Part shown: positions 17,208 to 24,690 of the stretch, piece by piece
Layout of the letters: every line of letters starts with the position of its first letter
Numbering within the stretch: position 1 is the first letter of the stretch
Source of the DNA: Oribacterium sp.
GTDB lineage: Bacteria; Bacillota_A; Clostridia; Lachnospirales; Lachnospiraceae
Length of the DNA stretch: 46,328 nucleotides
Direction: 5' to 3'
Assembly (NCBI GenBank): GCA_017940955.1
Contig: JAGAXP010000305.1
Span: forward strand, 1-46,328
Notes under the pieces: model-generated
What the model saw: only the letters and a program-made list of their open reading frames with translations
Told to the model about the DNA's origin: nothing
Database searches by the model: none
Position numbers and translations under genes: made by a program

Positions 17208-18308
17208 TCACTTGGCAACTGCGGTTATCTCCTGCGTTCCGTCAGAGTTACGTCTCCATACAACGGTTACCTTGCTGCCCTTCTCACGTGTTCCGTATAC
17301 CGAGAATGCATAAGCCACATCGTCATTGCCCACATCATATTCTGTTCCGTCGATCTCTACAGAGGTAGGTGTCATGAGGTTGCTTGAGCTGTAGTAAATA
17401 TTGGTTATCTCACCTGTGATGGTACCCATATCGTTTCCGGTTGATGAGTAAGCATAAACCGACTTTGTTGAAGAATTATAGTAAACCACAACAGGATCGC
17501 CGCTGGATGCTTCGTCCTCGATCTCATCCGCAGAGGAAGACTCGCCGTTGAGAGTACAGCTTGCATCACTTCTGCTGAAGGGGATGATGGAGGTAAGGCT
17601 CTTGTCCACCTTAAGAAGGTAAGGACCTTTGAGATTGGACTCAAGGGTATCCAGAAGATTGATCTCATCGTTATCTGAAAGGGTGTAGCCAAATAACTTG
17701 CCGTAGATGGTACTGTTGGATCTGGTGGCAGTTTCATTGGCAGAAGTATTGGTCTTCATAAGATTATAGAAAATGTTGACGCAATCCTCGTAGGTCAGGT
17801 ATTCGTTCACACCCTTAGAAATGTTTTCCACGAGACCTATGGCTGTTGCTTTGGCATTTCTGTTTGACACCATGCTGCCGCTGAAATCCTCGTTGGTGTA
17901 CCCAAGGAGAGTAAGGCAGGCCTTCTCGGCCTCTGCCATCTTGATGCCCTGATCAGGCTTGAAGAGACCGCCAAGGTAAGCACTGAGCCAGCCCTGCTCT
18001 GCTGCTATTCTTATATAGGAAGCGTACTCTGAGGTTGCAAGCACGTCTGAAAATACTGAAACATTGGACTCCGCAGCAACTGTGGTATGGTAGGTTGATG
18101 CCATGACCAGCATTTTTGCGAAGAGTGCCCTGGAAACCGGCTGCTCGTTCAGAGTAACATCGAAGTTCTCAATTATCTTTGCGCTCACCAGTGCGTTCTT
18201 TCTCTGGGTTAGGGTTGTAGATGCAAATGCTGTCATAGGTGTATATGAAACGACGCTCACAATGCCGGTCACGGCAGCGAGGGCGCCATACGTGAATCTG
18301 TTGTACAT
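17208..18308 (-). CDS. Secreted protein with S-layer-homology-like domains
   Basis: 366 residues. A signal peptide covers about residues 1-30 (ending TPMTAFAS). Residues 35-200 look like one to three SLH modules: RALFAKMLVMAS, then FSDVLATSEYASYIRIAAEQGWLSAYLGGLFKPDQGIKMAEA, which has the SLH pattern of an aromatic 'FsDv' followed by 'YI..A...G...G....F.P...i'. The C-terminal 150 residues are Ser/Thr-rich beta sequence of unknown function. SLH modules usually hold proteins on the secondary cell-wall polymer. It is the first gene of the exporter operon, so it may be the wall-anchored outer part of the machine or its accessory; this is inference. ATG start with AAGGAG. Confidence 0.75.
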   Translation of the reverse strand: MYNRFTYGALAAVTGIVSVVSYTPMTAFASTTLTQRKNALVSAKIIENFDVTLNEQPVSRALFAKMLVMASTYHTTVAAESNVSVFSDVLATSEYASYIRIAAEQGWLSAYLGGLFKPDQGIKMAEAEKACLTLLGYTNEDFSGSMVSNRNAKATAIGLVENISKGVNEYLTYEDCVNIFYNLMKTNTSANETATRSNSTIYGKLFGYTLSDNDEINLLDTLESNLKGPYLLKVDKSLTSIIPFSRSDASCTLNGESSSADEIEDEASSGDPVVVYYNSSTKSVYAYSSTGNDMGTITGEITNIYYSSSNLMTPTSVEIDGTEYDVGNDDVAYAFSVYGTREKGSKVTVVWRRNSDGTQEITAVAK

Positions 18309-18453
18309 ATAGTCTCCTTATCTGTGAATACTTTTCTGAGCCTCATACGTTTTGCATTGTAAAGATGAAAACTGAAACGAAGCTGAAAAATTTTTCAGGA
18401 ATGGGCAAACTGCAACATAGTTCACAAAAAAATCATAAATAGAAAGGCCACGG

Positions 18454-18505
18454 GAATTACACCGGGGACCGTTCTCGCCGGCGAGAATCGTCCCCGGTGG
18501 AATTC
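18454..18505. repeat. Palindromic repeat, copy 1
   Basis: 26-bp arms meet at 18479/18480 with 23 of 26 positions paired. The core matches ACGGTTCTCGCC|GGCGAGAACCGT, shared with copies at 23421-23469 and 24625-24668; here the arm has two central mismatches. It lies in the 340-bp gap between the divergent SLH operon and the response regulator. Confidence 0.8.
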
Positions 18506-18532
18506 TGAAGTCCTCTTCGGGATTTTCAGTTT

Positions 18533-18549
18533 CTTTTAAGACTTAAAAG
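18533..18549. promoter_or_regulatory. Perfect 8-bp inverted repeat abutting the response-regulator -35
   Basis: CTTTTAAG-A-CTTAAAAG. It ends exactly where the predicted -35 begins, so a protein bound here could activate or repress the two-component promoter. The binder is unknown; autoregulation is a guess. Confidence 0.45.
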
Positions 18550-18578
18550 TTATGATTTTCACAGTACTGGGATATAAT
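18550..18578 (+). promoter_or_regulatory. Promoter of the two-component system
   Basis: Weak -35 TTATGA (18550-18555), 17-bp spacer, perfect TATAAT (18573-18578). A weak -35 next to a palindrome suggests an activator-dependent promoter. Confidence 0.6.
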
Positions 18579-18648
18579 AAAGAAGTGAGTGTTTTCAGGT
18601 GCTTAGCATTAGCATATTTAAAAATGTTGAAGGATAAAGGATAAGATA

Positions 18649-19320
18649 ATGAAGATTTTGATTGTAGAAGACGAAAAACTACTGGCGGATTCCGTAAAGA
18701 CTCTTCTGGAAGAAAAGGGCTATGACGCGGATGCGGTTTATGACGGAGAATCCGGGGTGGATTACGCAGAGACCGGAGTTTACGACCTTATAATACTGGA
18801 CGTCATGATGCCGAAGATGAACGGCTATCAGGTGGCAAAAAAGCTTCGCCAGATACATCTCAGCACTCCTATATTGATGCTTACCGCAAAGTCTGAGCTT
18901 ATGGACCGCGTGGAGGGACTTAACTCCGGAGCTGATTACTATCTCACAAAGCCCTTTGACAGCAGGGAGCTTCTTGCCTGTGTCTCTGCTCTTCTGCGCC
19001 GTCAGGGTAATGAAGTAGACGAGCTTTGCTTCGGCAATACTTCTCTTGATCTGGAAACCGGAGCTCTTATGTGCGAGGGCAACGAGCTTCGACTCAGCGC
19101 CAAGGAGTTTGATGTCATGAGGATGCTGATGCAGTCAAAGGAAAAAAATCTTTCTAAGGAAACAATCCTTAGTAAAGCCTGGGGTTATGATTCCGATGCC
19201 GTTGAAAACCATGTGGAGGTTTATGTAGGTTTTCTTCGAAAGAAGCTTAAGTCCATCGGTTCCAATGTCAGCATCGTTGCTGCAAGACGTCTCGGTTACC
19301 ATCTCGAGCTCGAGGGGTAA
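18649..19320 (+). CDS. OmpR-family response regulator
   Basis: 223 residues. The receiver domain (1-120) has the acidic pair in VEDE (7-10), phospho-acceptor Asp51 in LIILDVMMPKMNG, Thr79 in MLTA and Lys101 in LTKPFD. The C-terminal winged helix (about 128-222) has LRLSAKEFDVMRMLMQ and NHVEVYVGFLRKKL. It binds DNA when phosphorylated by the kinase encoded directly after it. Divergent from the SLH-adaptor-ATPase-permease operon, which is the likely target by context. ATG start preceded by AAAGGATAAGATA. Confidence 0.95.
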   Translation: MKILIVEDEKLLADSVKTLLEEKGYDADAVYDGESGVDYAETGVYDLIILDVMMPKMNGYQVAKKLRQIHLSTPILMLTAKSELMDRVEGLNSGADYYLTKPFDSRELLACVSALLRRQGNEVDELCFGNTSLDLETGALMCEGNELRLSAKEFDVMRMLMQSKEKNLSKETILSKAWGYDSDAVENHVEVYVGFLRKKLKSIGSNVSIVAARRLGYHLELEG

Positions 19321-20886
19321 ATGCTTATGAAAATGATAAAGAAACTGAGATTCCGTTTTGTGGCCATTACCATGATTATCGTGACCGTCATGCTTTTGGT
19401 CATTTTCGGGCTGGTACTGAGTCTCACTCACAGACGTATTTATTCGGACAGTGTGAAAATGCTCAGTCAATTGTCAGGAGTGCCTCTCGGTATGAATCAG
19501 AACCGCCGTCCGGAAAGACGGGAACGGAATAAGGAAACCAGTGTGCAGCTTCCGTTTTTCAGGGTTGAGGTGGACAGTAACGGGGAAATCATTGCCACAG
19601 ACGGAGATTTTTACGATCTTACGGATGAAGACAGCCTTCAGACACTGGTAAATGATGTGCTGGCACGTTCAGAGAGGATCGGAGATTTAAGTGACTATAA
19701 CCTAAGATACTTCCGTTCAATGGTATCAAATATAAAAATGATGGATCCGGGAGCTCAGCCGGCTCCGGGCGAGAGTCCTCAGGTAGATAAAGATGGTAAA
19801 GCATTGGAGGCCGGAAGTTCAGAACCGACATCACCGGAAGTAAATGGAAACAGAGATAACATACCTCAGGGTGATGATAACTCAATGTCCATGGGTCAGC
19901 CTCAGAAGGATTCCGGCATGGAGGGTCCCGGGCAGCCACCCGAAGGCTCCGGTCAGAATATTACGGGGAATGAAGTTCCCAATCCTGAAATAACCAATAA
20001 GGAAGATTATGATCCCGGAGCGATAGGGAAAGAAAACTGGGACGGAAAGAGAAACCGGATTATCGTTTTTGCTGACATATCTTCCGAAGTTGCAACCATG
20101 CGAAACCTCATAAGAAACTGTATGCTTATAGCACTTCTAAGCTTCCTGGTATTCCTTGTTATAGCAATCTTCTTCGCCAGATGGGCAGTTAAGCCTGTGG
20201 AGGATGCCTGGATACAGCAAAGACAGTTTGTTTCCGATGCATCCCATGAGCTTAAAACTCCCCTCACTGTCATACTTACGGATGCGGAAATGCTTAAATC
20301 CCGGAATCTGGATGATGCGCAGAAGAAGCAGTTCTCCGAAAATATCTACACCATGTCCCATCAGATGCGGGGGCTTGTGGACAGTCTCCTGCAGCTTGCC
20401 AGAGTCGATAACGGTGCCATACAAAAGCAGCCTCACGAGATAATCGATCTTTCAAAGATGATTTCCGATGAAATCCTGACCTTTGAAGTTCTCTTCTTTG
20501 AGAAGGGGTTAATGCTTACAGAAAATGTTCAGGAAGGAATAAGCATTAAAGGCTCAAGACAGCATATCAAGCAGGCTATAGAAATCCTTTTGGATAACGC
20601 CCAAAAGTATTCGGATCCAAAGGGTACTGTCACAGTCTCCCTTGAGAAGTCCGGTTCACACAAGTGCCTCATAAGCGTGGCGGATCCCGGAGAACAGATA
20701 TCCGAGGAAGATCTCAAAAACATTTTTAAGCGCTTCTATCGTATAGACGAAGCCCGTGCCATGAACCACTCCTACGGCCTCGGCCTCTCTATAGCCCAGA
20801 ATATAGTGACAGAGCATAAAGGCAGGATCTGGGCAGAATCAAAAGACGGCATCAACACCTTCAAAATCGAACTTCCGACAATGTAG
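19321..20886 (+). CDS. Sensor histidine kinase with a Pro/Gly/Asn-rich extracellular insert
   Basis: 521 residues. First membrane helix about 12-35, extracellular part about 36-263, second helix about 264-286, then HisKA with SDASHELKTPLTVI (phospho-acceptor His309). The ATPase domain has LLDNAQKYSD near 420, DPGEQISEEDLKNIFKRFYRID and SYGLGLSIAQNIV. Residues 141-240 of the sensor part are low complexity, rich in Pro, Gly, Asn, Gln, Ser and Glu, and unlike an ordinary folded sensor; they may reach into the wall. The stop of the regulator directly precedes the ATG at 19321; the second ATG at 19327 has better spacing from GAGGGG and may be the true start. Confidence 0.94.
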   Translation: MLMKMIKKLRFRFVAITMIIVTVMLLVIFGLVLSLTHRRIYSDSVKMLSQLSGVPLGMNQNRRPERRERNKETSVQLPFFRVEVDSNGEIIATDGDFYDLTDEDSLQTLVNDVLARSERIGDLSDYNLRYFRSMVSNIKMMDPGAQPAPGESPQVDKDGKALEAGSSEPTSPEVNGNRDNIPQGDDNSMSMGQPQKDSGMEGPGQPPEGSGQNITGNEVPNPEITNKEDYDPGAIGKENWDGKRNRIIVFADISSEVATMRNLIRNCMLIALLSFLVFLVIAIFFARWAVKPVEDAWIQQRQFVSDASHELKTPLTVILTDAEMLKSRNLDDAQKKQFSENIYTMSHQMRGLVDSLLQLARVDNGAIQKQPHEIIDLSKMISDEILTFEVLFFEKGLMLTENVQEGISIKGSRQHIKQAIEILLDNAQKYSDPKGTVTVSLEKSGSHKCLISVADPGEQISEEDLKNIFKRFYRIDEARAMNHSYGLGLSIAQNIVTEHKGRIWAESKDGINTFKIELPTM

Positions 20887-20902
20887 ATGAAGCATAAGTC
20901 AA

Positions 20903-20953
20903 GGTCAGCGACGAAGCGCCTCGGTTTTAAATGGATGCCCTCCGACGCTGACC
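20903..20953. terminator. Hairpin between the convergent kinase and MATE genes
   Basis: GGTCAGCG (20903-20910) pairs with CGCTGACC (20946-20953), with partial pairing further in. There is no T-run, so it is a weak or factor-dependent bidirectional end. Confidence 0.4.
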
Positions 20954-20960
20954 GGCCGTA

Positions 20961-22349
20961 TTACAGAAAGCTATGATTGAGCCACTTGTTACCCATGAAC
21001 CGATGAAGGTAGAAAAGCCCTCTTACAAGCCAGTCCAGGCTCATGCCGTACCAGACAGCAATGGGACCGAAGCCGAAAAAGCGGATAAGGATGGTTGACA
21101 GGGCGACTCGTGAAAGCCACATGGAAAGGGAGGAGACTATCATCGAATACTTTACATCTCCGGCAGCTCTCAGTCCGTAGGGAGTGATGAAGCTTGGCAC
21201 CCAGACGAGACACTTTACTATGGTGATATAAATCATCATGTTAAAACAGATACGTGCACTCTCCGGCTCCATGCCCGCCAGAGACATTACCGGCTTACAA
21301 AATACGAAGGTGAGAAGGCAGGAAAGGATAATGATGTAATCGCCTATCCTCATATGCTTGACGATGTAGTATTTGGCCTCTTCCCTCCGGCCTGCACCCA
21401 GAGTCTGACCGACGACAGTCATTAGCCCCATGCCGACAGCGATGGCGGCAATTCCATTGATGCTCTCAAAGATAATGGTCATGGCCTGAGCTGCGATGGC
21501 GGTAGTTCCCAGGGTTGAAACCGAGGACTGGATCGCCAGCTTTCCGAACTGAAACATTCCGTTTTCAATGCCTGAAGGGATTCCGATGTAAAGGATCCGC
21601 TTTATCATCCCGGGATCCGGCTTTACGAGATAATGTCGTATCACGATGGGCTGTCTTGGAAATCTAAGGGAAACAGTCAGCACTACAGCGGAAAAAATTC
21701 TCGATAAAAGTGTTGATAATGCTGCTCCCATCACTCCCCATTTAAAGATGAATATAAATGTGAAATTTCCTATTATGTTAAGGATATTGGAAAGCACGGA
21801 TATATTCATGGGATATTTACTGTTTCCGCCGGCTCTGTAAAATGCCGCGCAGACCTGATAAAGCCCTATGAAGGGGAAGGATGCAGCAGTAAATCGGAAG
21901 TAGATTCTGGAGGCATTCATGACTGCATCATCCACTGAGCCGAAAACGAGCTTCAGGATGCCGGCATTAAAGACCTCTGCAATAAGCATTACCAGAAAGG
22001 CGATGAACATTACGGAAAGAACTATCTGCCGGGCGGCTTCATTAGCCTTTTTTGTATCCTTTGCTCCGATATACTGGGAACAAATGATGGTGCCGCCGGT
22101 GGCTATGGCCGAGAACATCTGAAGTACCAGGGTGTTAATGGCATCGGTGAGGGATACCGCGGAGATTGCGGCGCTGCCGATACGCGTCACCATCATGGAA
22201 TCTGCCATACCCATAAAGGAGGTCAGGAGATTCTCAATCATCAGGGGGATAAGGAGTTTACGTAGATCAATATCTGAAAACTCAAGGTCATCCCAGGCTA
22301 TTTTGCTTTTGTCATAAAGTCTGTCTAAACGAAAAAGATAGTGATACAA
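20961..22349 (-). CDS. MATE-family multidrug/toxin efflux transporter
   Basis: 462 residues, 12 predicted membrane helices in two similar halves, as in the MatE family. The N-terminal half has PLMIENLLTSFMGMADSMMVTRIG near residues 35-58 and SLTDAINTLV; the second half repeats the pattern with IPSGIENGMFQFGKLAIQSSVSTLGTTAIAAQ near 254-285. It exports cationic compounds using an ion gradient; substrate unknown. The start is TTG (22347-22349), supported by AAAGGAG seven bases upstream. It follows maf by 117 bp with no clear terminator, so cotranscription is possible. Confidence 0.92.
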   Translation of the reverse strand: MYHYLFRLDRLYDKSKIAWDDLEFSDIDLRKLLIPLMIENLLTSFMGMADSMMVTRIGSAAISAVSLTDAINTLVLQMFSAIATGGTIICSQYIGAKDTKKANEAARQIVLSVMFIAFLVMLIAEVFNAGILKLVFGSVDDAVMNASRIYFRFTAASFPFIGLYQVCAAFYRAGGNSKYPMNISVLSNILNIIGNFTFIFIFKWGVMGAALSTLLSRIFSAVVLTVSLRFPRQPIVIRHYLVKPDPGMIKRILYIGIPSGIENGMFQFGKLAIQSSVSTLGTTAIAAQAMTIIFESINGIAAIAVGMGLMTVVGQTLGAGRREEAKYYIVKHMRIGDYIIILSCLLTFVFCKPVMSLAGMEPESARICFNMMIYITIVKCLVWVPSFITPYGLRAAGDVKYSMIVSSLSMWLSRVALSTILIRFFGFGPIAVWYGMSLDWLVRGLFYLHRFMGNKWLNHSFL

Positions 22350-22466
22350 GTAAGTGCTCCTTTATAAAAAACAGATTCCTAAGAGGCAGGGCTGTCGGCG
22401 GTAAACGGTGAATCCGGACGGGAACACCAATTCGGGACAGGACGCTTCGGAGGAAAAGCTGAATTG

Positions 22467-23135
22467 TTATATCATATATTTCTTGATTCTCTGATACACT
22501 TCTGCAACCGGGAGACCCACAACGTTGTTGTAGTCGCCCTCTATGCCTTTAATGTATCTGGCGAAAGTCCCCTGAATGCCGTAGGCCCCGGCTTTATCCA
22601 TAGGTTCAGCGGATTCGGAATAAGTTCTGATCTCCTCTTCTGTCATGGGATAAACATTAACATCGGTTTTAACTGCGAAGGAGTCAATGGAAGTCTGACC
22701 TGTGCTGTCTCCTGCTATGATGGTGACGCCGGTGTAAACCTGATGGCTGCGGCCCCGGATGGACCGGATCATCTCTGCCGCCTCTTCATGGGAATGCGGC
22801 TTTCCAAGGATATGACCGTCCACAGAGACTACAGTGTCCGCGCCGAGAATAAGGGTTATCTTGTCCTGATGAGATGCTGCAGGGGACATGTTTTCGGAAC
22901 ACTCAGGTGTACCGGTCGTAAGAGAAATATCCTCGGTTCTCTCCGGCAGCTGCAGCTTTGAAGAGATATCCATAGCCTTGCTTTTTGAGAGGCTGATCAC
23001 AAGCTCTCCGGGAACAGAGGTGGTGACCTTTTCATCTATATCACTGGGAATGATCTCCGGATTTATACCTATCTGCTCCAGAAGCTCTTTTCGGCGGGGG
23101 GACCCGGAGGCCAAAATAAAACGATCGATACTCAT
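22467..23135 (-). CDS. maf: Maf-family nucleotide pyrophosphatase
   Basis: 222 residues, longer than the usual 185-200. N-terminal FILASGSPRRKELLEQIG (6-23) binds the nucleotide. GADTVVSVDG and the GRSHQVYTGV stretch carry the active-site Asp and His region, and GAYGIQGTFARYIKGIEGDYNNVVGLP closes the family pattern. The extra length is a 25-30 residue insert at about 62-92 (PERTEDISLTTGTPECSENM and on) before the GADTVV strand. Maf proteins hydrolyse dTTP, UTP or modified nucleotides and affect division when overproduced. ATG start with AAAGGATA upstream. Confidence 0.9.
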   Translation of the reverse strand: MSIDRFILASGSPRRKELLEQIGINPEIIPSDIDEKVTTSVPGELVISLSKSKAMDISSKLQLPERTEDISLTTGTPECSENMSPAASHQDKITLILGADTVVSVDGHILGKPHSHEEAAEMIRSIRGRSHQVYTGVTIIAGDSTGQTSIDSFAVKTDVNVYPMTEEEIRTYSESAEPMDKAGAYGIQGTFARYIKGIEGDYNNVVGLPVAEVYQRIKKYMI

Positions 23136-23240
23136 AAAATTTATCCTTTCATGATAAATGTAAGCCTTTACATTTATGAAATGACTTCATTATACATTAA
23201 TCCTTACGGTAATGCCATATCAAAAATCATATGACAAGTA

Positions 23241-23308
23241 ACAGTTAACAGTTCAGTCGGTGGACCACCAACCCCGTCCCCCCGACCCACTGACTGAACT
23301 GTTACTGT
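23241..23308. repeat. Long inverted repeat with a C-rich loop
   Basis: Arms of about 22 bp: 23241-23263 pairs with 23287-23308, including AACAGTTCAGTC against GACTGAACTGTT, with one G-U and one bulge. The 23-base loop is C-rich and holds ACCCCGTCCCC. It lies in the 384-bp gap between maf and the LacI gene. It is probably a dispersed intergenic repeat or small RNA hairpin; no coding potential. Confidence 0.7.
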
Positions 23309-23345
23309 GGTAAAAAGGAATATTCTTTTAGAGAATTCTGTTATG

Positions 23346-23374
23346 TTGACAATGATTGTTCGTATAATTAGAAT
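23346..23374 (+). promoter_or_regulatory. Promoter of the LacI-family regulator
   Basis: TTGACA (23346-23351), 17-bp spacer, TAGAAT (23369-23374). The predicted transcript has a leader of about 140 bases that contains palindromic repeat copy 2. Confidence 0.7.
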
Positions 23375-23420
23375 TAAAATATCAAGTAAATTCAATGAGT
23401 TTACCGGTTTTATGCAAAGG

Positions 23421-23469
23421 GTGCCAAGTGGGGATGGTTCTCGCCGGCGAGAACCGTCCCCGTTGGCAC
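23421..23469. repeat. Palindromic repeat, copy 2
   Basis: Arms of 24-25 bp meet at 23445/23446. The core is GGTTCTCGCC|GGCGAGAACC; the outer ends are GTGCCAA/TTGGCAC, different from the other copies yet still complementary. It lies in the predicted 5' untranslated region of the LacI-family gene. Confidence 0.85.
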
Positions 23470-23519
23470 GCGGCTGAGATATAGCCAGGTTGACACGGAT
23501 GTCAGATCGGAGTAATGGA

Positions 23520-24530
23520 ATGGGAAGAGACGGAAAGATAACCATAAAAGATATAGCGGAAATGGCCGGGGTATCCAAGACTACGGTTTCTTTTTTTCTG
23601 AACGGAAAAACCGATAAGATGTCACCGGAAACCGGGGCAAGGATCCGGGAGATGATCGAGAAGACGAATTATCGTCCGAATATCGCCGCCCGTACTCTGA
23701 ATCAGAAAAAGACCAATCTTATGGGAGTGATCATCGGAGACATTACCAATAGCTTTTCCAACAGGATTGTTAAGGGAATCGAGGATACCGCAAGAAAGCA
23801 CGGCTTTCAGACCCTGATCGGCAATTCTTCCTATGATGCCGAGACGGAAGCAAGTTATGTAAACAGGATGCTGACTCTCGGGGCAGACGGCTTTATCATT
23901 CAGCCTACACCGGGATTTCATGAAACCTCAAAGATACTGAAGAGGGAAGGAAAACCCTTCGTATATTTTGACAGTAAGGTTTATGAGGACGATGCCTACT
24001 GGGTTAAGACGGACAATTATACTGCCACTTACCGAACCATGGAAAAGCTTATGGAAAAGGGCTATAAAACTTTCCTTATGATCGGGGCGGATCCTTCCAG
24101 ACTAAGTACCCGTATAGAAAGATCCTCCGGATTTACTGACTGCATACTTGAGAATGGGTACAGTTACGAGAGTCTTGAGATTAAGGATGGGGAAATAGAT
24201 GGTGAAAAGGTTCTGGATTTTGTGAAGTCCCATATGAAAGCCAATCACCCTGCCCTTGTGTATGTTCCTAACTGCTGGGCACTTCCTGAGGTTTATCATG
24301 CACTCCAGCCCTTAAAAGAAAAGATCCCAAAAGAGCTCGGGATCATAGGTTTTGATAATGTTGAATGGGCCATATACTCTGCCCCTAAGCTTACAACCAT
24401 AGTCCAGCCGGCTTATGAAGAAGGCCAGAAGGCAGCCGAAATCCTCATAGATCAGATTGAGGAAAAAAACTCAGAAAAGCCTCATCAGACACTGAAGTGT
24501 TCTGTGAACTGGCTGGAATCCACCATGTAA
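23520..24530 (+). CDS. LacI-family transcriptional regulator
   Basis: 336 residues. The N-terminal helix-turn-helix reads ITIKDIAEMAGVSKTTVSFFLNG (about 7-29), followed by the hinge helix around YRPNIAARTLNQKKT and a periplasmic-binding-protein-like sugar domain (NLMGVIIGDITNSFSNRIVKGIE onward, ending GFDNVEWAIYSAPKLTTIVQP). It represses or activates sugar genes depending on a ligand, which cannot be predicted. I choose the ATG at 23520 because GGAG stands seven bases upstream; earlier in-frame TTG (23490) and ATG (23499) have none. No sugar genes are adjacent, so it may control its own gene or distant targets. Confidence 0.93.
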   Translation: MGRDGKITIKDIAEMAGVSKTTVSFFLNGKTDKMSPETGARIREMIEKTNYRPNIAARTLNQKKTNLMGVIIGDITNSFSNRIVKGIEDTARKHGFQTLIGNSSYDAETEASYVNRMLTLGADGFIIQPTPGFHETSKILKREGKPFVYFDSKVYEDDAYWVKTDNYTATYRTMEKLMEKGYKTFLMIGADPSRLSTRIERSSGFTDCILENGYSYESLEIKDGEIDGEKVLDFVKSHMKANHPALVYVPNCWALPEVYHALQPLKEKIPKELGIIGFDNVEWAIYSAPKLTTIVQPAYEEGQKAAEILIDQIEEKNSEKPHQTLKCSVNWLESTM

Positions 24531-24537
24531 ATCAAAA

Positions 24538-24591
24538 AGGGGCTGTCGCTTTAGATGATTATCATACCAATCTAAGCGATAGCCCTCTTTT
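24538..24591. terminator. Bidirectional terminator after the LacI-family gene
   Basis: A stem of about 16 bp, GGGCTGTCGC... with ...GCGATAGCCC, followed by TCTTTT on the plus strand and by five T's on the minus strand. It serves the LacI gene and the opposing ABC operon. Confidence 0.85.
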
Positions 24592-24624
24592 CATGCACCA
24601 TTTAAGCCTGTTTTGACGTGTGAA

Positions 24625-24668
24625 CCCACCGGGGACGGTTCTCGCCGGCGAGAACCGTCCCCGGTGGG
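24625..24668. repeat. Palindromic repeat, copy 3
   Basis: A perfect 22-bp palindrome centred at 24646/24647. Each arm runs CCCACC then GGGGACGGTTCTCGCC. It lies between convergent genes, after the terminator at 24538-24591. Confidence 0.9.
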
Positions 24669-24690
24669 CTCCCTTTTATCGGGTTTGGTT

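Noticed and set aside
23352..23368. TATAAT at 23363-23368 as the -10 for the TTGACA at 23346
   Set aside because: The spacing is only 11 bp; the TAGAAT at 23369-23374 gives 17 bp and is the better choice.
18454..24668. Three palindromic repeats considered as a CRISPR array
   Set aside because: They are thousands of bases apart, self-complementary and flanked by unrelated sequence, with no spacers of regular length and no cas genes.
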